From NCBI GenBank assembly GCA_019694355.1, contig JAIBCB010000003.1, positions 1-64,000 on the forward strand: a stretch of 64,000 bases of DNA, in the 5' to 3' direction. Shown piece by piece: positions 23,352 through 32,412 of the stretch. The notes beneath the pieces were generated by a model that saw only the letters and a program-made list of their open reading frames with translations, ran no database searches and had not been told where the DNA came from. The translations under genes were made by a program, and so were the position numbers. How positions within the stretch are numbered: the first letter of the stretch is position 1; each line of letters begins with the position of its first letter. The stretch comes from Pyrinomonadaceae bacterium (lineage in GTDB: Bacteria; Acidobacteriota; Blastocatellia; Pyrinomonadales; Pyrinomonadaceae).

Positions 23352-25523
23352 TTACAGACTGATCTTTATTCCTCCATTAAATACGCGGCCTTCGGTGTGG
23401 GAATAGATCTCGGCGAAGGTCGGGTTTTGGTGAGGGGGAAAGACGACCTGGCCGTAGCGGCCTTGGCGTTGGTCGAAGATATTTTCCGCGTTGATGAACA
23501 GGCTGAATTTGCCGAACGTCTTTTCGCCGAAGAGGCCAACTTCGACGAGGCTTCTCGTGAGGCTGCGGTCGTCGAGCGTCTGTCGGCTGCCGTAATAGAG
23601 TTCGGCTCCTGCCTTAAAGTTTTCGTGTTTCTCAAGCACAAGCGAGGAGTTTACGCGGTGGGTCGGCAAGAGCGTGAGCTTGCGTGTGCCGGGCAGATAG
23701 CCTGCCTTACCGTCCGTGAACGTGTAGCCGAGAAAGAGCTTTGCAAAGCCGTATTCGAACCTCGCATTTGTCTCAAATCCCTTGCTCACGATCCGCGAAG
23801 CCGCGTTACTGAAAGCGTAGCTCCCGCCGCCATTTGACCGCAGAATTATCGGGTCGCTGATCTCCGTGTAGAAGAACATTTGGTTGACGGAATACGAGAT
23901 CTTCTCGCCGATCGACCCGCGATAGTTCAGATCGAAAGTTCCGCCCTTGCTCTTTTCGGCGTCCAGGTTGGTGCCGACAGGAAGCACATTTCGGAAGAGG
24001 AGAATTTCGGCTTCTTCGGTGAACATCGTCGGTGTTTTGTAGCCCATTCCGAACCCGACGCGTGACGTCAGTTTGTCTGTTAACCGAAACAAGAAGGACA
24101 CGCGCGGAAGCGCGAACGATCCATAGTCCTTCGTCCTCTCGATACGCAAGCCCGCTTCGAGCGAGACGCGCTCGTTAAGATCGACGGTGTCTTGAATGAA
24201 CGCTCCAAATGCGGCGCGCGTCTCATTTCGCGGAGAAAGTGACGGCGTGCGTTCGCGGAAACTGTCATAGACGGCGCTACCGCCGAAGATCAAAGCGTGT
24301 TTGCCGAACACCTTCCAGTAACTTACGTCCGTGAACGAGTTGAATTGCCGACCGCCGAAAGCGTAGTTCGGCGTCGTAAGATCGCGGCTAAAGAACGCAA
24401 GGCTCTGCTTTGCGTTCAGACGCGAGCCGTCACCAAAGACGTGATCAAAATTCAGCGTCGTAATATTGCGGAAGGACTTGTTCTTCTCAAAGTATTGATG
24501 ATTGCTGTCAGCCTGTCCGTTCAGCACAAAGACGTCGCCGCCTTTGCGTGTTTGATACGATGTCGAGTTTCCTATCGCCAAGGTTGTTCGGCTGTTGAAA
24601 TAAAAGAACAGTTTTGGATTGAAGCTGACCGCCCTTGTCGCCGGCAGTTCGGTGAAATCATCCTTATCGACGTCGAATCGCCGTTGATAATTCACCGAAC
24701 CGAGAAGCGTGTAGCCGATCTTTTCGAACTTCCGTGAGTTGAAGATCGAAAGATCCGTTCCTAGCGCGGATGTTTGATTCAAGATCATCGAAGTAACGGG
24801 CTTTGCCTCCGGCACTTTGCTGATGAAATTGACGACGCCGGCGATCGCATCACCGCCAAAGAGAGTCGCAGACGGACCTTTGATGACCTCGACCTGTTTG
24901 AGATCGAGCGGCGGTATTTCAAGCACACTTAGGCTGCCGGAGAAACCGCCGAATGATGGAAATCCGTCCTTTAAGATCTGCGTGTAACGGCCGTCCAGGC
25001 CTTGGATGCGAACGCTCTGTGTGTTCGTGGTCGGAGAGGTCTGCTGCACTTGAATGCCGGTGCTTTCGTGCAGAACCATTGAAACGTTTGCGGGCCGCAT
25101 ATTGATCTTTTCATCGACCTCTTCTTCGTCGATCGCTTCGACGCGTGTCGGCTCCGCCTCGATCTCGCGGCCCGTGCGGGTCGAACTGACGGTCACCTCG
25201 CCGGCTTCGTAAGTGATCTTCATTATCACCGCCTGTTCGGCCGTATCTGCGAGAGGAAAATTGAGTTTTAACTCGATGCTCTCGTATCCGTGCGAAACGA
25301 TCTCGATCACCTGTTCGCCGTTGGGGATTCCCTTTATTTCGACCTTGCCGTTCTGATCGGCGGTCGCCTGCAGGTCGGTGCCGAGAACGGTAACCGTTGC
25401 GGCGGCAACGCCTTTTTGTGTTTCGTTGTTCGTTATGTGCAGCTTTAGTGTGTTGCCGTCCTGCGCGAACGCTGTAATGGTCGCGGCAAATAAAATGACG
25501 GCAAAGATCAATGCTCTGTGCAT
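23352..25523 (-). CDS. TonB-dependent outer-membrane receptor
   Basis: A 723-residue protein from the ATG at 25523, supported by GGAGAAAG upstream. A signal peptide (ending T-A-F-A-Q) is followed by a carboxypeptidase-regulatory-like beta domain (residues ~20-100), a plug domain (~140-240, with V-R-I-Q-G-L-D-G-R-Y-T-Q and K-G-P-S-A-T-L-F-G-G-D-A-I-A-G-V) and a beta-barrel ending in I-K-I-S-L. It imports a ligand across the outer membrane using TonB energy. The Cys-rich gene beside it suggests a metal or metal chelate, but the ligand is not determined by the sequence. Confidence 0.93.
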   Translation of the reverse strand: MHRALIFAVILFAATITAFAQDGNTLKLHITNNETQKGVAAATVTVLGTDLQATADQNGKVEIKGIPNGEQVIEIVSHGYESIELKLNFPLADTAEQAVIMKITYEAGEVTVSSTRTGREIEAEPTRVEAIDEEEVDEKINMRPANVSMVLHESTGIQVQQTSPTTNTQSVRIQGLDGRYTQILKDGFPSFGGFSGSLSVLEIPPLDLKQVEVIKGPSATLFGGDAIAGVVNFISKVPEAKPVTSMILNQTSALGTDLSIFNSRKFEKIGYTLLGSVNYQRRFDVDKDDFTELPATRAVSFNPKLFFYFNSRTTLAIGNSTSYQTRKGGDVFVLNGQADSNHQYFEKNKSFRNITTLNFDHVFGDGSRLNAKQSLAFFSRDLTTPNYAFGGRQFNSFTDVSYWKVFGKHALIFGGSAVYDSFRERTPSLSPRNETRAAFGAFIQDTVDLNERVSLEAGLRIERTKDYGSFALPRVSFLFRLTDKLTSRVGFGMGYKTPTMFTEEAEILLFRNVLPVGTNLDAEKSKGGTFDLNYRGSIGEKISYSVNQMFFYTEISDPIILRSNGGGSYAFSNAASRIVSKGFETNARFEYGFAKLFLGYTFTDGKAGYLPGTRKLTLLPTHRVNSSLVLEKHENFKAGAELYYGSRQTLDDRSLTRSLVEVGLFGEKTFGKFSLFINAENIFDQRQGRYGQVVFPPHQNPTFAEIYSHTEGRVFNGGIKISL

Positions 25524-25632
25524 ATCTTTCTCCAAAAATTCAGTTAAAAAAATAGACGTATCTTTTCGCATCCGAGGCTTTTACTGGCCACGGAACGAAA
25601 AAATTAGACAGTTCTGCTGATTGCGTCGGAAG

Positions 25633-26043
25633 TTAGGCTTTTGGAGGCTGCCAGATCGTTGAAAGATGGGTGTTTATGCGAGTCGGGTGATACTGAAACG
25701 GTGGTTCCGCGGTTGTGGCTGAAACCTGTGCGGCGGCCACGGCGATCGTCGTGTCGCACGGCGCGACCGTATGAACGCAGCACGCACAGATGCAAAACGG
25801 TGAACAGTCTTCCGAAGCTTCTTCAGAAGGTGTCGGCGCGTCCGAATTGACGATGCTTGCACTCGTTCCCTGCTCGATCGAAAATGCGAACGCGTCACGG
25901 CAAGGCGCAAGCGACAGGCCGGCGATCAGCAGCAGCAAGAATAATGCGGTCACACGTATCACGAAAAATAGCCTAGCATACCGCTCCGTCCAACTCCACA
26001 GCTCGCGCGGACGGTAAACTGAAAGGCCTCCCATTTTGCTCAT
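25633..26043 (-). CDS. Cys-rich small secreted/membrane protein near a TonB receptor
   Basis: About 136 residues, start uncertain (an ATG at 26043 is used; the frame is open further upstream). A hydrophobic segment (T-A-L-F-L-L-L-L-I-A-G-L) is followed by C-S-P-F-C-I-C-A-C-C-V-H, a dense Cys cluster, and the C-terminus T-I-W-Q-P-P-K-A. This layout resembles small proteins encoded near heavy-metal TonB receptors and efflux genes in Bacteroidota-like genomes. It lies 109 bases upstream of the TonB receptor on the same strand. Function is not established; metal binding is the inference. Confidence 0.55.
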   Translation of the reverse strand: MSKMGGLSVYRPRELWSWTERYARLFFVIRVTALFLLLLIAGLSLAPCRDAFAFSIEQGTSASIVNSDAPTPSEEASEDCSPFCICACCVHTVAPCDTTIAVAAAQVSATTAEPPFQYHPTRINTHLSTIWQPPKA

Positions 26044-26170
26044 TACAAAGCCCGCAGATCGGCAAGATCCGGTGAAATTTGTTGTGCCGTCGCGCATTTC
26101 ACAGGTTATTTGACAGCAGAGCGCGCGGGCTGTTTGCAATCTGGCTCATTTGCGTGGTATATGACACGGA

Positions 26171-28429
26171 ATGAAAAGACTCTGGATACTTCTGGCAACG
26201 GTCGTCGTCTTCTCTTTCGCCATCCTAGGATGGGTAGGGGCGGAGATCTTTCGTGAGGCACCTCCGGTCCCAGATTCGGTTTTAACTACCGAAGGGGAAC
26301 AGATTATCGGCCCTGAACAGATCTTGGACGGGCAGAATGTTTGGCAGGCGATGGGCGGAATGCAGGTCGGGTCGATCTGGGGCCACGGCTCATACGTCGC
26401 GCCTGATTGGACCGCAGACTATCTTCATCGTGAGTCCATTTTCATTTTGAACAACTGGTCGGACGGCCGGTACGGACTCGATGGCTCGTCACTGCCCCCC
26501 GACGAACGTGCAACATTGCTCGAACGGCTTCGAATCGAGATGCGCACCAACACTTATGACCCGACCACAGGTGCCATCACGCTGCATCCTGTCCGCCAAC
26601 TCGCGTTTGAGGATAACCTGAAGCATTACACTGACGTCTTTACCAATGGAAGTTCCGATTACGCAATACAGAAGGGAGCACAGGCCGATCCGGTAAAACT
26701 TCGTAAAATGACGGCGTTCTTCTTCTGGACGGCCTGGGCATCAGCGGCGAACCGGCCGAATAACACGATCTCGTACACCAGCAACTTCCCATCCGAGCCG
26801 CTAGTTGCAAACTATCCGACCCCAAGCTCGATCGTTTGGACAGGTGTGAGCGTCATTCTTCTCATCGGAAGTCTTGGCGGAATGGTATGGTTTTATGCCG
26901 GTTGGTATAAACCGGCCGAAGGCCGCGACACGCCGGACGAAGATCCGCTGATCGGCTCACCGCTAACACGATCCCAAAAGGCGACGATCAAGTATTTCCT
27001 CGTCGTATCCCTGCTTTTTCTCCTCCAGATCGTAATGGGTGTCATAACCGCCCATTACGGGGTTGAGGGCGGCGGACTTTACGGCATACCGCTTGATCAG
27101 GTGCTGCCGTATGTGATCTCACGAACTTGGCACACGCAGCTTGCGATCTTCTGGATCGCGACGGCTTGGCTGGCTGCCGGCCTCTTCATTGCTCCATACA
27201 TTTGCGGCTATGAGCCGAAATATCAAAAGCTCGGCGTCGATCTGCTCTTTGTGGCGCTTCTTATCGTTGTCCTCGGTTCGATGGCGGGCCAATGGATGAG
27301 CGTAATGCACAAGTTCGGCAACAGCGATCTTTGGTTCTGGTTCGGGCACCAGGGTTACGAATATGTTGACCTTGGCCGGGTTTGGCAGGCAGCTCTTTTT
27401 GTCGGACTCCTTCTTTGGCTTTTTTTGATCGGGCGTTCTGCCGTGGCCGGTCTTAGAGAGAAAATAACAAATCGCTCGCTGATCCTTCTCTATCTCGGCA
27501 CGACGGCCGGCATCGCCCTATTTTATGCCCCCGGACTTTTCTGGGGCATGCGCTCACATCTGACGGTCGTGGAATATTGGCGATGGTGGGTAGTTCATCT
27601 TTGGGTCGAAGGCTTTTTCGAAGTATTTGCGACCACCGTCATTGCAATTCTTTTTGCAAAACTCCGCGTCATCCGGGCTGATCATGCCGCGTATGCCGGC
27701 CTCCTTTCAGGCTCAATATATCTTAGCGGCGGAATTGTGGGAACGCTTCACCATCTATACTTTGCGGGCACGCCGACTGTCGCACTCGCATTCGGCTCTG
27801 TCTTCAGCGCACTCGAGATCGTTCCGCTTGTCTTTGTCGGCTACGAAGCTCTCGACAACATTCGCCATTCGAAAGCCCGGCCTTGGCTCGCGCAATATAA
27901 GTGGGTCGTGTATTTCTTCGTCGCTGTCGCATTTTGGAACTTGCTCGGTGCCGGTGTCTTCGGGTTTATGATCAATCCCCCGATCGCACTCTACTATATG
28001 CAGGGTTTGAACACGACCGCGGTCCATGCACACGGCGCTCTTTATGGTGTGTACGGCACGCTGGGGCTCGCGTTGACACTGTTCTGCCTGCGTGCGATGC
28101 AGCCCGAGCGGCAATGGCGTTCAGATATCCTTGCATTTGCGTTTTGGGCGATAAATATCGGAATGCTCCTCGAGATATTCCTTAGCCTTTTGCCGATCGG
28201 ACTTTTGCAAACCTACCAGTCGATCTCGGAAGGCTATTGGTCGGCGCGGAGTCCGGAATTTATGCAGACCGGCATAATGCAGACGCTCCGCTGGATGCGG
28301 ATGCTCGGCGACACGATCTTCGCGATAGGTGCGATCGCTTGGGTCTTATTCGCCCTTAAGATAATGCTCACGCGGCGGGGTTCGAGTCCCGCACCGCTTC
28401 TCTCTTCTTCAAAAGAAGAGACGGCTTAG
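26171..28429 (+). CDS. norB: Quinol-dependent nitric oxide reductase (qNOR)
   Basis: A 752-residue single-subunit heme-copper-oxidase relative that reduces NO to N2O with quinol electrons in the inner membrane. The N-terminal ~200 residues form the periplasmic domain that replaces NorC, with W-Q-A-M-G-G and G-H-G-S-Y but no C-x-x-C-H haem motif, as expected for qNOR. About 14 helices follow. Metal ligands lie in R-T-W-H-T-Q-L-A, H-L-W-V-E-G-F-F-E-V-F, G-T-L-H-H-L-Y and V-H-A-H-G-A. Regulation is not evident: I see no FNR- or NsrR-type site in the short upstream region. Probably for NO detoxification or partial denitrification. Confidence 0.95.
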   Translation: MKRLWILLATVVVFSFAILGWVGAEIFREAPPVPDSVLTTEGEQIIGPEQILDGQNVWQAMGGMQVGSIWGHGSYVAPDWTADYLHRESIFILNNWSDGRYGLDGSSLPPDERATLLERLRIEMRTNTYDPTTGAITLHPVRQLAFEDNLKHYTDVFTNGSSDYAIQKGAQADPVKLRKMTAFFFWTAWASAANRPNNTISYTSNFPSEPLVANYPTPSSIVWTGVSVILLIGSLGGMVWFYAGWYKPAEGRDTPDEDPLIGSPLTRSQKATIKYFLVVSLLFLLQIVMGVITAHYGVEGGGLYGIPLDQVLPYVISRTWHTQLAIFWIATAWLAAGLFIAPYICGYEPKYQKLGVDLLFVALLIVVLGSMAGQWMSVMHKFGNSDLWFWFGHQGYEYVDLGRVWQAALFVGLLLWLFLIGRSAVAGLREKITNRSLILLYLGTTAGIALFYAPGLFWGMRSHLTVVEYWRWWVVHLWVEGFFEVFATTVIAILFAKLRVIRADHAAYAGLLSGSIYLSGGIVGTLHHLYFAGTPTVALAFGSVFSALEIVPLVFVGYEALDNIRHSKARPWLAQYKWVVYFFVAVAFWNLLGAGVFGFMINPPIALYYMQGLNTTAVHAHGALYGVYGTLGLALTLFCLRAMQPERQWRSDILAFAFWAINIGMLLEIFLSLLPIGLLQTYQSISEGYWSARSPEFMQTGIMQTLRWMRMLGDTIFAIGAIAWVLFALKIMLTRRGSSPAPLLSSSKEETA

Positions 28430-28557
28430 GCGAGCATTTTGTAACTGAGAAGCGCCGCAGCAGATCGGCCATTGGCGGAAAGATCTGTTGCGACGCCTCT
28501 CATTTCCTCTTCCGTAAGCTCAGCAGGAAAGGCCCGCACCCATTTGCCCGCTTCGAC
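28426..28557 (-). pseudogene. Possible gene remnant, short frame without a start
   Basis: A 43-codon stretch on the minus strand reads like a coherent helical C-terminus (E-A-G-K-W-V-R-A-F-P-A-E-L-T-E-E-E-M-R) and ends in a TAA that overlaps the norB stop. A stop codon lies immediately upstream in frame. I cannot identify a parent family, so this could be a decayed gene or chance. Confidence 0.25.
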
Positions 28558-28607
28558 CTAACCCTAGTAAGCTTGCCTTTTACTCAAAATCATTTACGGG
28601 GGAACAG

Positions 28608-29939
28608 ATGAAAAAGATCCTGACGACACTCGCACTTTTTTCGCTTCTCGTATCGCCGCCTTCGGCCGCCGTGTTCGGACAAACGACCGACAAGGCCGAG
28701 GCCAAGCTTCGCGCCAAGGCTGAGAAGATCCACAAGTCCGTGATCACGCTCGACACGCACAACGACATCAGCACGAGCAACTTTACGGACACATCGAATT
28801 ACAGCCAGGACCTTAACACGCAGGTAAACATTCCGAAGATGCGGAAGGGCGGGCTCGACGTGTCGTGGATGGTCGTCTATACCGGACAAGGTCCGCTTAC
28901 GGAAGAAGGCTACGCGGCCGCGTATAAGAACGCGATCGATAAGTTCGATGCGATCCATCGCCTTACTGAAAAGTATGCACCGAATGAGATCGGCCTTGCC
29001 TTGACGTCAAATGACGTTCGACGGCTCGTAAAAGAAGGAAAGCTCGTCGCGATGATCGGCGTTGAGAACGGTTACCCGATCGGCACGGACCTTGGCCGCA
29101 TCAAGGAATTTGCCGATCGAGGCGCGCGTTATATGTCGCTTGCCCACAACGGCCACAGCCAGCTTGCCGATTCGAATACGGGCGAAGCCGACGGTATTTG
29201 GCTCCACAACGGGCTGAGCGACCTCGGTAAGAAAGCTATCGCCGAATTGAACAAATGGGGCATAATGATCGACCTGTCGCACCCTTCGAAGCAATCGAAC
29301 CTGCAGGCGATCGCTTTGAGTAAAGCTCCGGTCATCGCGTCTCATTCAAGCGCTCGGGCACTCTGCGACCACAGCCGCAACCTCGACGACGAACAACTCG
29401 AGGCGATCCTCAAAAATGGCGGTGTTGTACAGGCCGTTGCGTTCCGCAGCTATGTAAATAAGACAAAAAGCGCTCTTCGGTCGGAGAAGATGAATGCCTT
29501 GATGGCCGAGCTTGCCGCAAAAGAAGGCTTCAAGATGCTCTCGCGGGCCGACATCGTCAAGCTTCCTGAAGGCGAACGCGAAGCATACTTTTCGAAGTAT
29601 CAAGCCTTTCGAGCAAAGAACGCTTCGGTGATCAAAGACCGTCTGAAGGATGTTGCACCCGACGTTAACGTAAAGGATTTTGTCGATCACATCGATTATC
29701 TCGTCAAAAAGATCGGCATCGATCACGTCGGTATCTCGTCCGACTTTGACGGCGGCGGCGGTGTCGAAGGTTGGGATAGTGCGGCAGAGACGTTCAACGT
29801 AACGCTCGAACTCGTCCGCCGCGGCTACACAAAAAAGCAGATCGAAAAACTCTGGAGCGGCAACCTCCTACGTGTGCTCGACGAGGTTCAAAAGGTCGCC
29901 CGCGAGATCCAGGCCGCGGACCGCAAAGCCGGAAAATAA
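28608..29939 (+). CDS. Membrane dipeptidase (peptidase M19)
   Basis: A 443-residue protein with a signal peptide (first ~26 residues) and a zinc-dependent renal-dipeptidase-like TIM barrel. Ligand-bearing motifs: L-D-T-H-N-D near residue 45, G-V-E-N-G-Y (bridging Glu), I-D-L-S-H-P-S and I-A-S-H-S-S, and I-S-S-D-F-D-G-G-G-G. M19 enzymes cleave dipeptides, including D-amino-acid and cysteinyl-glycine substrates, outside the cytoplasm. GGGGGAA is the ribosome site. It is a single-gene unit. Confidence 0.95.
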   Translation: MKKILTTLALFSLLVSPPSAAVFGQTTDKAEAKLRAKAEKIHKSVITLDTHNDISTSNFTDTSNYSQDLNTQVNIPKMRKGGLDVSWMVVYTGQGPLTEEGYAAAYKNAIDKFDAIHRLTEKYAPNEIGLALTSNDVRRLVKEGKLVAMIGVENGYPIGTDLGRIKEFADRGARYMSLAHNGHSQLADSNTGEADGIWLHNGLSDLGKKAIAELNKWGIMIDLSHPSKQSNLQAIALSKAPVIASHSSARALCDHSRNLDDEQLEAILKNGGVVQAVAFRSYVNKTKSALRSEKMNALMAELAAKEGFKMLSRADIVKLPEGEREAYFSKYQAFRAKNASVIKDRLKDVAPDVNVKDFVDHIDYLVKKIGIDHVGISSDFDGGGGVEGWDSAAETFNVTLELVRRGYTKKQIEKLWSGNLLRVLDEVQKVAREIQAADRKAGK

Positions 29940-30005
29940 AACTTGGATCAAGAACCCCTCATAAAGGTGTGAAACGAATCGGGTTCTGGAGCTGAATTCT
30001 TATGT

Positions 30006-30017
30006 TATACTTCGCCT
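30006..30017 (+). promoter_or_regulatory. -10 box directly before a toxin-antitoxin start codon
   Basis: TATACT (30006-30011) matches the -10 consensus at five of six positions and lies six bases before the ATG at 30018, with no ribosome-binding site between. A leaderless mRNA is predicted. I find no good -35. Confidence 0.4.
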
Positions 30018-30242
30018 ATGACCGTGCAAACGATTCCTGATATTGATGAGATGACCGCAGAACAGCAGGTCGAATTGATGGAAGCTCTCTGGAAGAGCAT
30101 GAGTGCACGCAACGTCAACAGCGAACCTCCCGCTTGGCACCTAGAATATCTCCAGAACCGTGAGAAAGAGATAGCTGAAGGTAACGATTCGTTCGAAAGC
30201 CTCAATGAATTCGAGAAAGGGCTGCGTGCCGAGTTGCGATGA
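30018..30242 (+). CDS. Addiction-module antitoxin (Unstab_antitox family)
   Basis: A 74-residue acidic protein with the family text L-M-E-A-L-W and a C-terminal helix rich in Glu, ending F-E-K-G-L-R-A-E-L-R. These small proteins are labile antitoxins paired with RelE/ParE-type toxins. It overlaps the toxin gene by 4 bases. The start codon appears to be the transcript's 5' end. Confidence 0.82.
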   Translation: MTVQTIPDIDEMTAEQQVELMEALWKSMSARNVNSEPPAWHLEYLQNREKEIAEGNDSFESLNEFEKGLRAELR

Positions 30243-30544
30243 GAGTTCGGGTCCTTGTTTCCGCACGACGAACAGTCGCCGATGGGATCAGATTCTACGA
30301 AAGTCAGCAGCTTGGCCTCGGTGCTTATTTTTTGAATTCGATCATGTCTGATCTTCGTTCGCTCGGTATCTACGCTGGAATCCATCAAAAGCACTTCGGC
30401 AGTTACCATCGAATGATCTGTTCGAAGTTTCCGTTCTCGATCTACTACCGAAAGGATGGCGAAGAAGTAAGTGTCCTTGCGATTCTCGACGACCGCCGCG
30501 ACCCAAATTTTATAGAAGGCGAGCTGAGAAAGGCCAAGGAGTAA
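30239..30544 (+). CDS. RelE/ParE-superfamily toxin
   Basis: A 101-residue protein with the RelE/ParE fold text: helix pair with A-D-G-I-R-F-Y-E-S-Q, then F-P-F-S-I-Y-Y-R-K-D-G and V-L-A-I-L-D-D-R-R-D-P. ParE-type members poison gyrase and RelE-type members cut mRNA; the sequence does not settle which. The start overlaps the antitoxin stop (ATGA). The HNH-like gene follows 14 bases later. Confidence 0.88.
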   Translation: MRVRVLVSARRTVADGIRFYESQQLGLGAYFLNSIMSDLRSLGIYAGIHQKHFGSYHRMICSKFPFSIYYRKDGEEVSVLAILDDRRDPNFIEGELRKAKE

Positions 30545-30558
30545 TAGATGTCATAGGA

Positions 30559-31335
30559 ATGGTGAAATGCTACGCGGCATCGCTGGGAAATTGCTCAGAT
30601 ACGCAGTCAAGGGAGCATTGCATTCCCAAGGCTCTTTGGAGCGTCCCAAAAATCAATGTTGAGGGGTTTTCTTGGACGCACAAAAATACTGAACCACTCC
30701 CAGTCAAAAATCTCGCTTCGAAAATTCTCTGTACAACGCACAACTCTGCCCTCTCATATTTAGACGCCGAATGTCAACGGCTTTTTCAAACAGTGGAGAC
30801 TTTCCATGCGAAACAGCTTGCGCGGGGAAACCTTCCGAGAAGCTCCCTTTGGAAAGTAGATAGAGCAGACTTTGAGGGAACTATCCTTGAAAGGATCTTT
30901 ATAAAGATCGCGATTTGTATTGCACAACACGAAAAAGATCTTAGATGGGCTGGCACGAACAGTGAAGCTATTGATCCTCCCAAAGAGGTCATCAACGCAT
31001 TGTTTGGAAAGTGTCCGTTAGTGTCGCCGATGGGTCTCTATTTTGCAATGTCGGTCGGTGAACTTGTAACGAACGAGGAGAGTGTAAGGATTCAAACCAT
31101 ACGTCATCCCAATACCGAATGCTTCGTCGGAGCCTTCATAGCAATTCGGGATTGGCAATGGTTGATAAATCTGTCCGACACTGAGTTTAGTCATTATACG
31201 GCACGGTCAATGAGTGGGCAGCAGATCGGCAAAGACGGAACGCCGCCTGATTACCACTTAGAAACAGTCAACTTTGCAGCTAAAGGAAAACTCTCCGGAC
31301 AGATTAACATCGATTGGGATCGAGTTGACCACTAG
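30559..31335 (+). CDS. HNH/zinc-finger-like protein of unknown function
   Basis: A 258-residue protein, more AT-rich than its neighbours. The N-terminus has a possible treble-clef zinc site: C4, L-G-N-C-S-D, S-R-E-H-C-I-P-K-A-L-W, then C-T-T-H-N-S-A-L-S. The S-R-E-H-x-I-P-K text and C-x-x-H-N resemble HNH-nuclease-like proteins of bacterial accessory regions. No further domain is recognised in residues 70-258. It starts 14 bases after the RelE-type toxin and may have travelled with it. A nuclease role is inferred only from the N-terminal motif. Confidence 0.6.
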   Translation: MVKCYAASLGNCSDTQSREHCIPKALWSVPKINVEGFSWTHKNTEPLPVKNLASKILCTTHNSALSYLDAECQRLFQTVETFHAKQLARGNLPRSSLWKVDRADFEGTILERIFIKIAICIAQHEKDLRWAGTNSEAIDPPKEVINALFGKCPLVSPMGLYFAMSVGELVTNEESVRIQTIRHPNTECFVGAFIAIRDWQWLINLSDTEFSHYTARSMSGQQIGKDGTPPDYHLETVNFAAKGKLSGQINIDWDRVDH

Positions 31336-31362
31336 CAACCGCATGTATCAACTATGCGGTTG
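31336..31362 (+). terminator. Hairpin between the HNH-like gene and hldD
   Basis: Perfect 9-base arms CAACCGCAT and ATGCGGTTG with a 9-base loop, followed by TTGT. It lies just after the HNH-like stop codon and 17 bases before the hldD start. It may be a weak terminator or an operator for hldD. Confidence 0.4.
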
Positions 31363-31378
31363 TTGTATCATTATCCCG

Positions 31379-32398
31379 ATGGCGACTAGTGAAAAGATCA
31401 TTGTAACCGGCGGGGCCGGTTTTATTGGGAGTGCGGTCGTTTGGCGGCTGAACGAGTTGGGCCGTGATGACATCCTGATCGTCGATCGGATGGATGAGAC
31501 CGACAAGTGGAAGAATCTTGCGCCGCTGAAGTTCGCTGATTACATCGACGCCGATGATTTTCTTGACGACATCGGCGACTTCAAGGATGCGGAAGCGATC
31601 TTTCATCTCGGTGCGTGCTCCTCGACGACCGAGCGCGATGCGGACTATATGCTCCGCAACAATTTCCAATACACAAAGGATCTTGCTGATTTTGCCCTCT
31701 CGAACGACATTCGGTTCGTTTACGCATCGTCGGCAGCAACCTATGGCGACGGTTCGAACGGAATGGCGGACGGCACGGACGGCCTCGATAAACTTCGTCC
31801 GCTCAATGTTTACGGCTACTCGAAGCATCTTTTCGACCAGTACGCGGCGCGCAACGGAATGTTCGATCACATCGTCGGACTGAAGTATTTCAACGTTTTC
31901 GGCCCGAACGAGAACCACAAAGGCGATATGCGTTCGCTAGTGAACAAAGCGTTCGATCAGATCAACGAAACAGGTAAGTTGAAGCTTTTTAAGAGCCATA
32001 ATCCGAACTATGCCGACGGCGAATTTGGCCGCGATTTCGTCTATGTGAAGGACGCGGTCGAGATGACGCTGCATTTTATGCCGGAACACGCCCTTACTAG
32101 CGTGCGGGCTTCTGCAAACGCTTCTGACACGCGGGGCGGTTTATTCAACGTCGGTTCAGGCCGGATGAACACGTGGAATCAGCTTGCCGACGCGATCTTC
32201 AAGGCTCTCGGTCGACCGCGAAATGTCGAGTTCATCGAGATGCCCGAACATCTTCGCGACCGATATCAATACCACACACAGGCCGATCTTTCGCGTATTC
32301 GAAATGCCGGATTCACAACCGAAACCACGCCGATTGATACCGCCGTCGCCGACTATATCAAGAACTATCTGCTGCTCGACAAGCATCTTGGAGACTGA
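31379..32398 (+). CDS. hldD: ADP-L-glycero-D-manno-heptose 6-epimerase (with repeat-derived insert)
   Basis: A 339-residue short-chain epimerase from the ATG at 31379. It has the NAD-binding G-G-A-G-F-I-G-S, the C-S-S-T-T-E segment, S-S-A-A-T-Y-G-D and the catalytic Y-G-Y-S-K. HldD makes ADP-L-glycero-heptose for the lipopolysaccharide inner core in the cytoplasm. Around residues 237-252, between M-P-E-H and G-L-F-N-V-G-S-G, there is an extra stretch ([16 protein letters not shown]) encoded by a copy of the palindromic repeat found just downstream. Relatives go almost directly from one conserved segment to the other, so this is a tolerated in-frame insertion. Confidence 0.93.
   Translation: MATSEKIIVTGGAGFIGSAVVWRLNELGRDDILIVDRMDETDKWKNLAPLKFADYIDADDFLDDIGDFKDAEAIFHLGACSSTTERDADYMLRNNFQYTKDLADFALSNDIRFVYASSAATYGDGSNGMADGTDGLDKLRPLNVYGYSKHLFDQYAARNGMFDHIVGLKYFNVFGPNENHKGDMRSLVNKAFDQINETGKLKLFKSHNPNYADGEFGRDFVYVKDAVEMTLHFMPEHALTSVRASANASDTRGGLFNVGSGRMNTWNQLADAIFKALGRPRNVEFIEMPEHLRDRYQYHTQADLSRIRNAGFTTETTPIDTAVADYIKNYLLLDKHLGD
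32089..32116 (+). repeat. Palindromic repeat copy inside hldD
   Basis: These 28 bases (core CGCCCTTACTAGCGTGCGGG) are the reverse complement of 32413-32440 at 26 of 28 positions. The element keeps the hldD frame open and is translated as part of the enzyme. Confidence 0.85.
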
Positions 32399-32412
32399 AT
32401 GCGAAAGGCGCC

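Noticed and set aside
24297..24737. A minus-opposite 146-codon frame inside the TonB receptor gene
   Set aside because: It is antisense to a clear receptor gene and has no recognisable protein text.
26100..26170. An FNR or NsrR operator before norB
   Set aside because: I could not find the dyad TTGAT-N4-ATCAA or an NsrR-like site.
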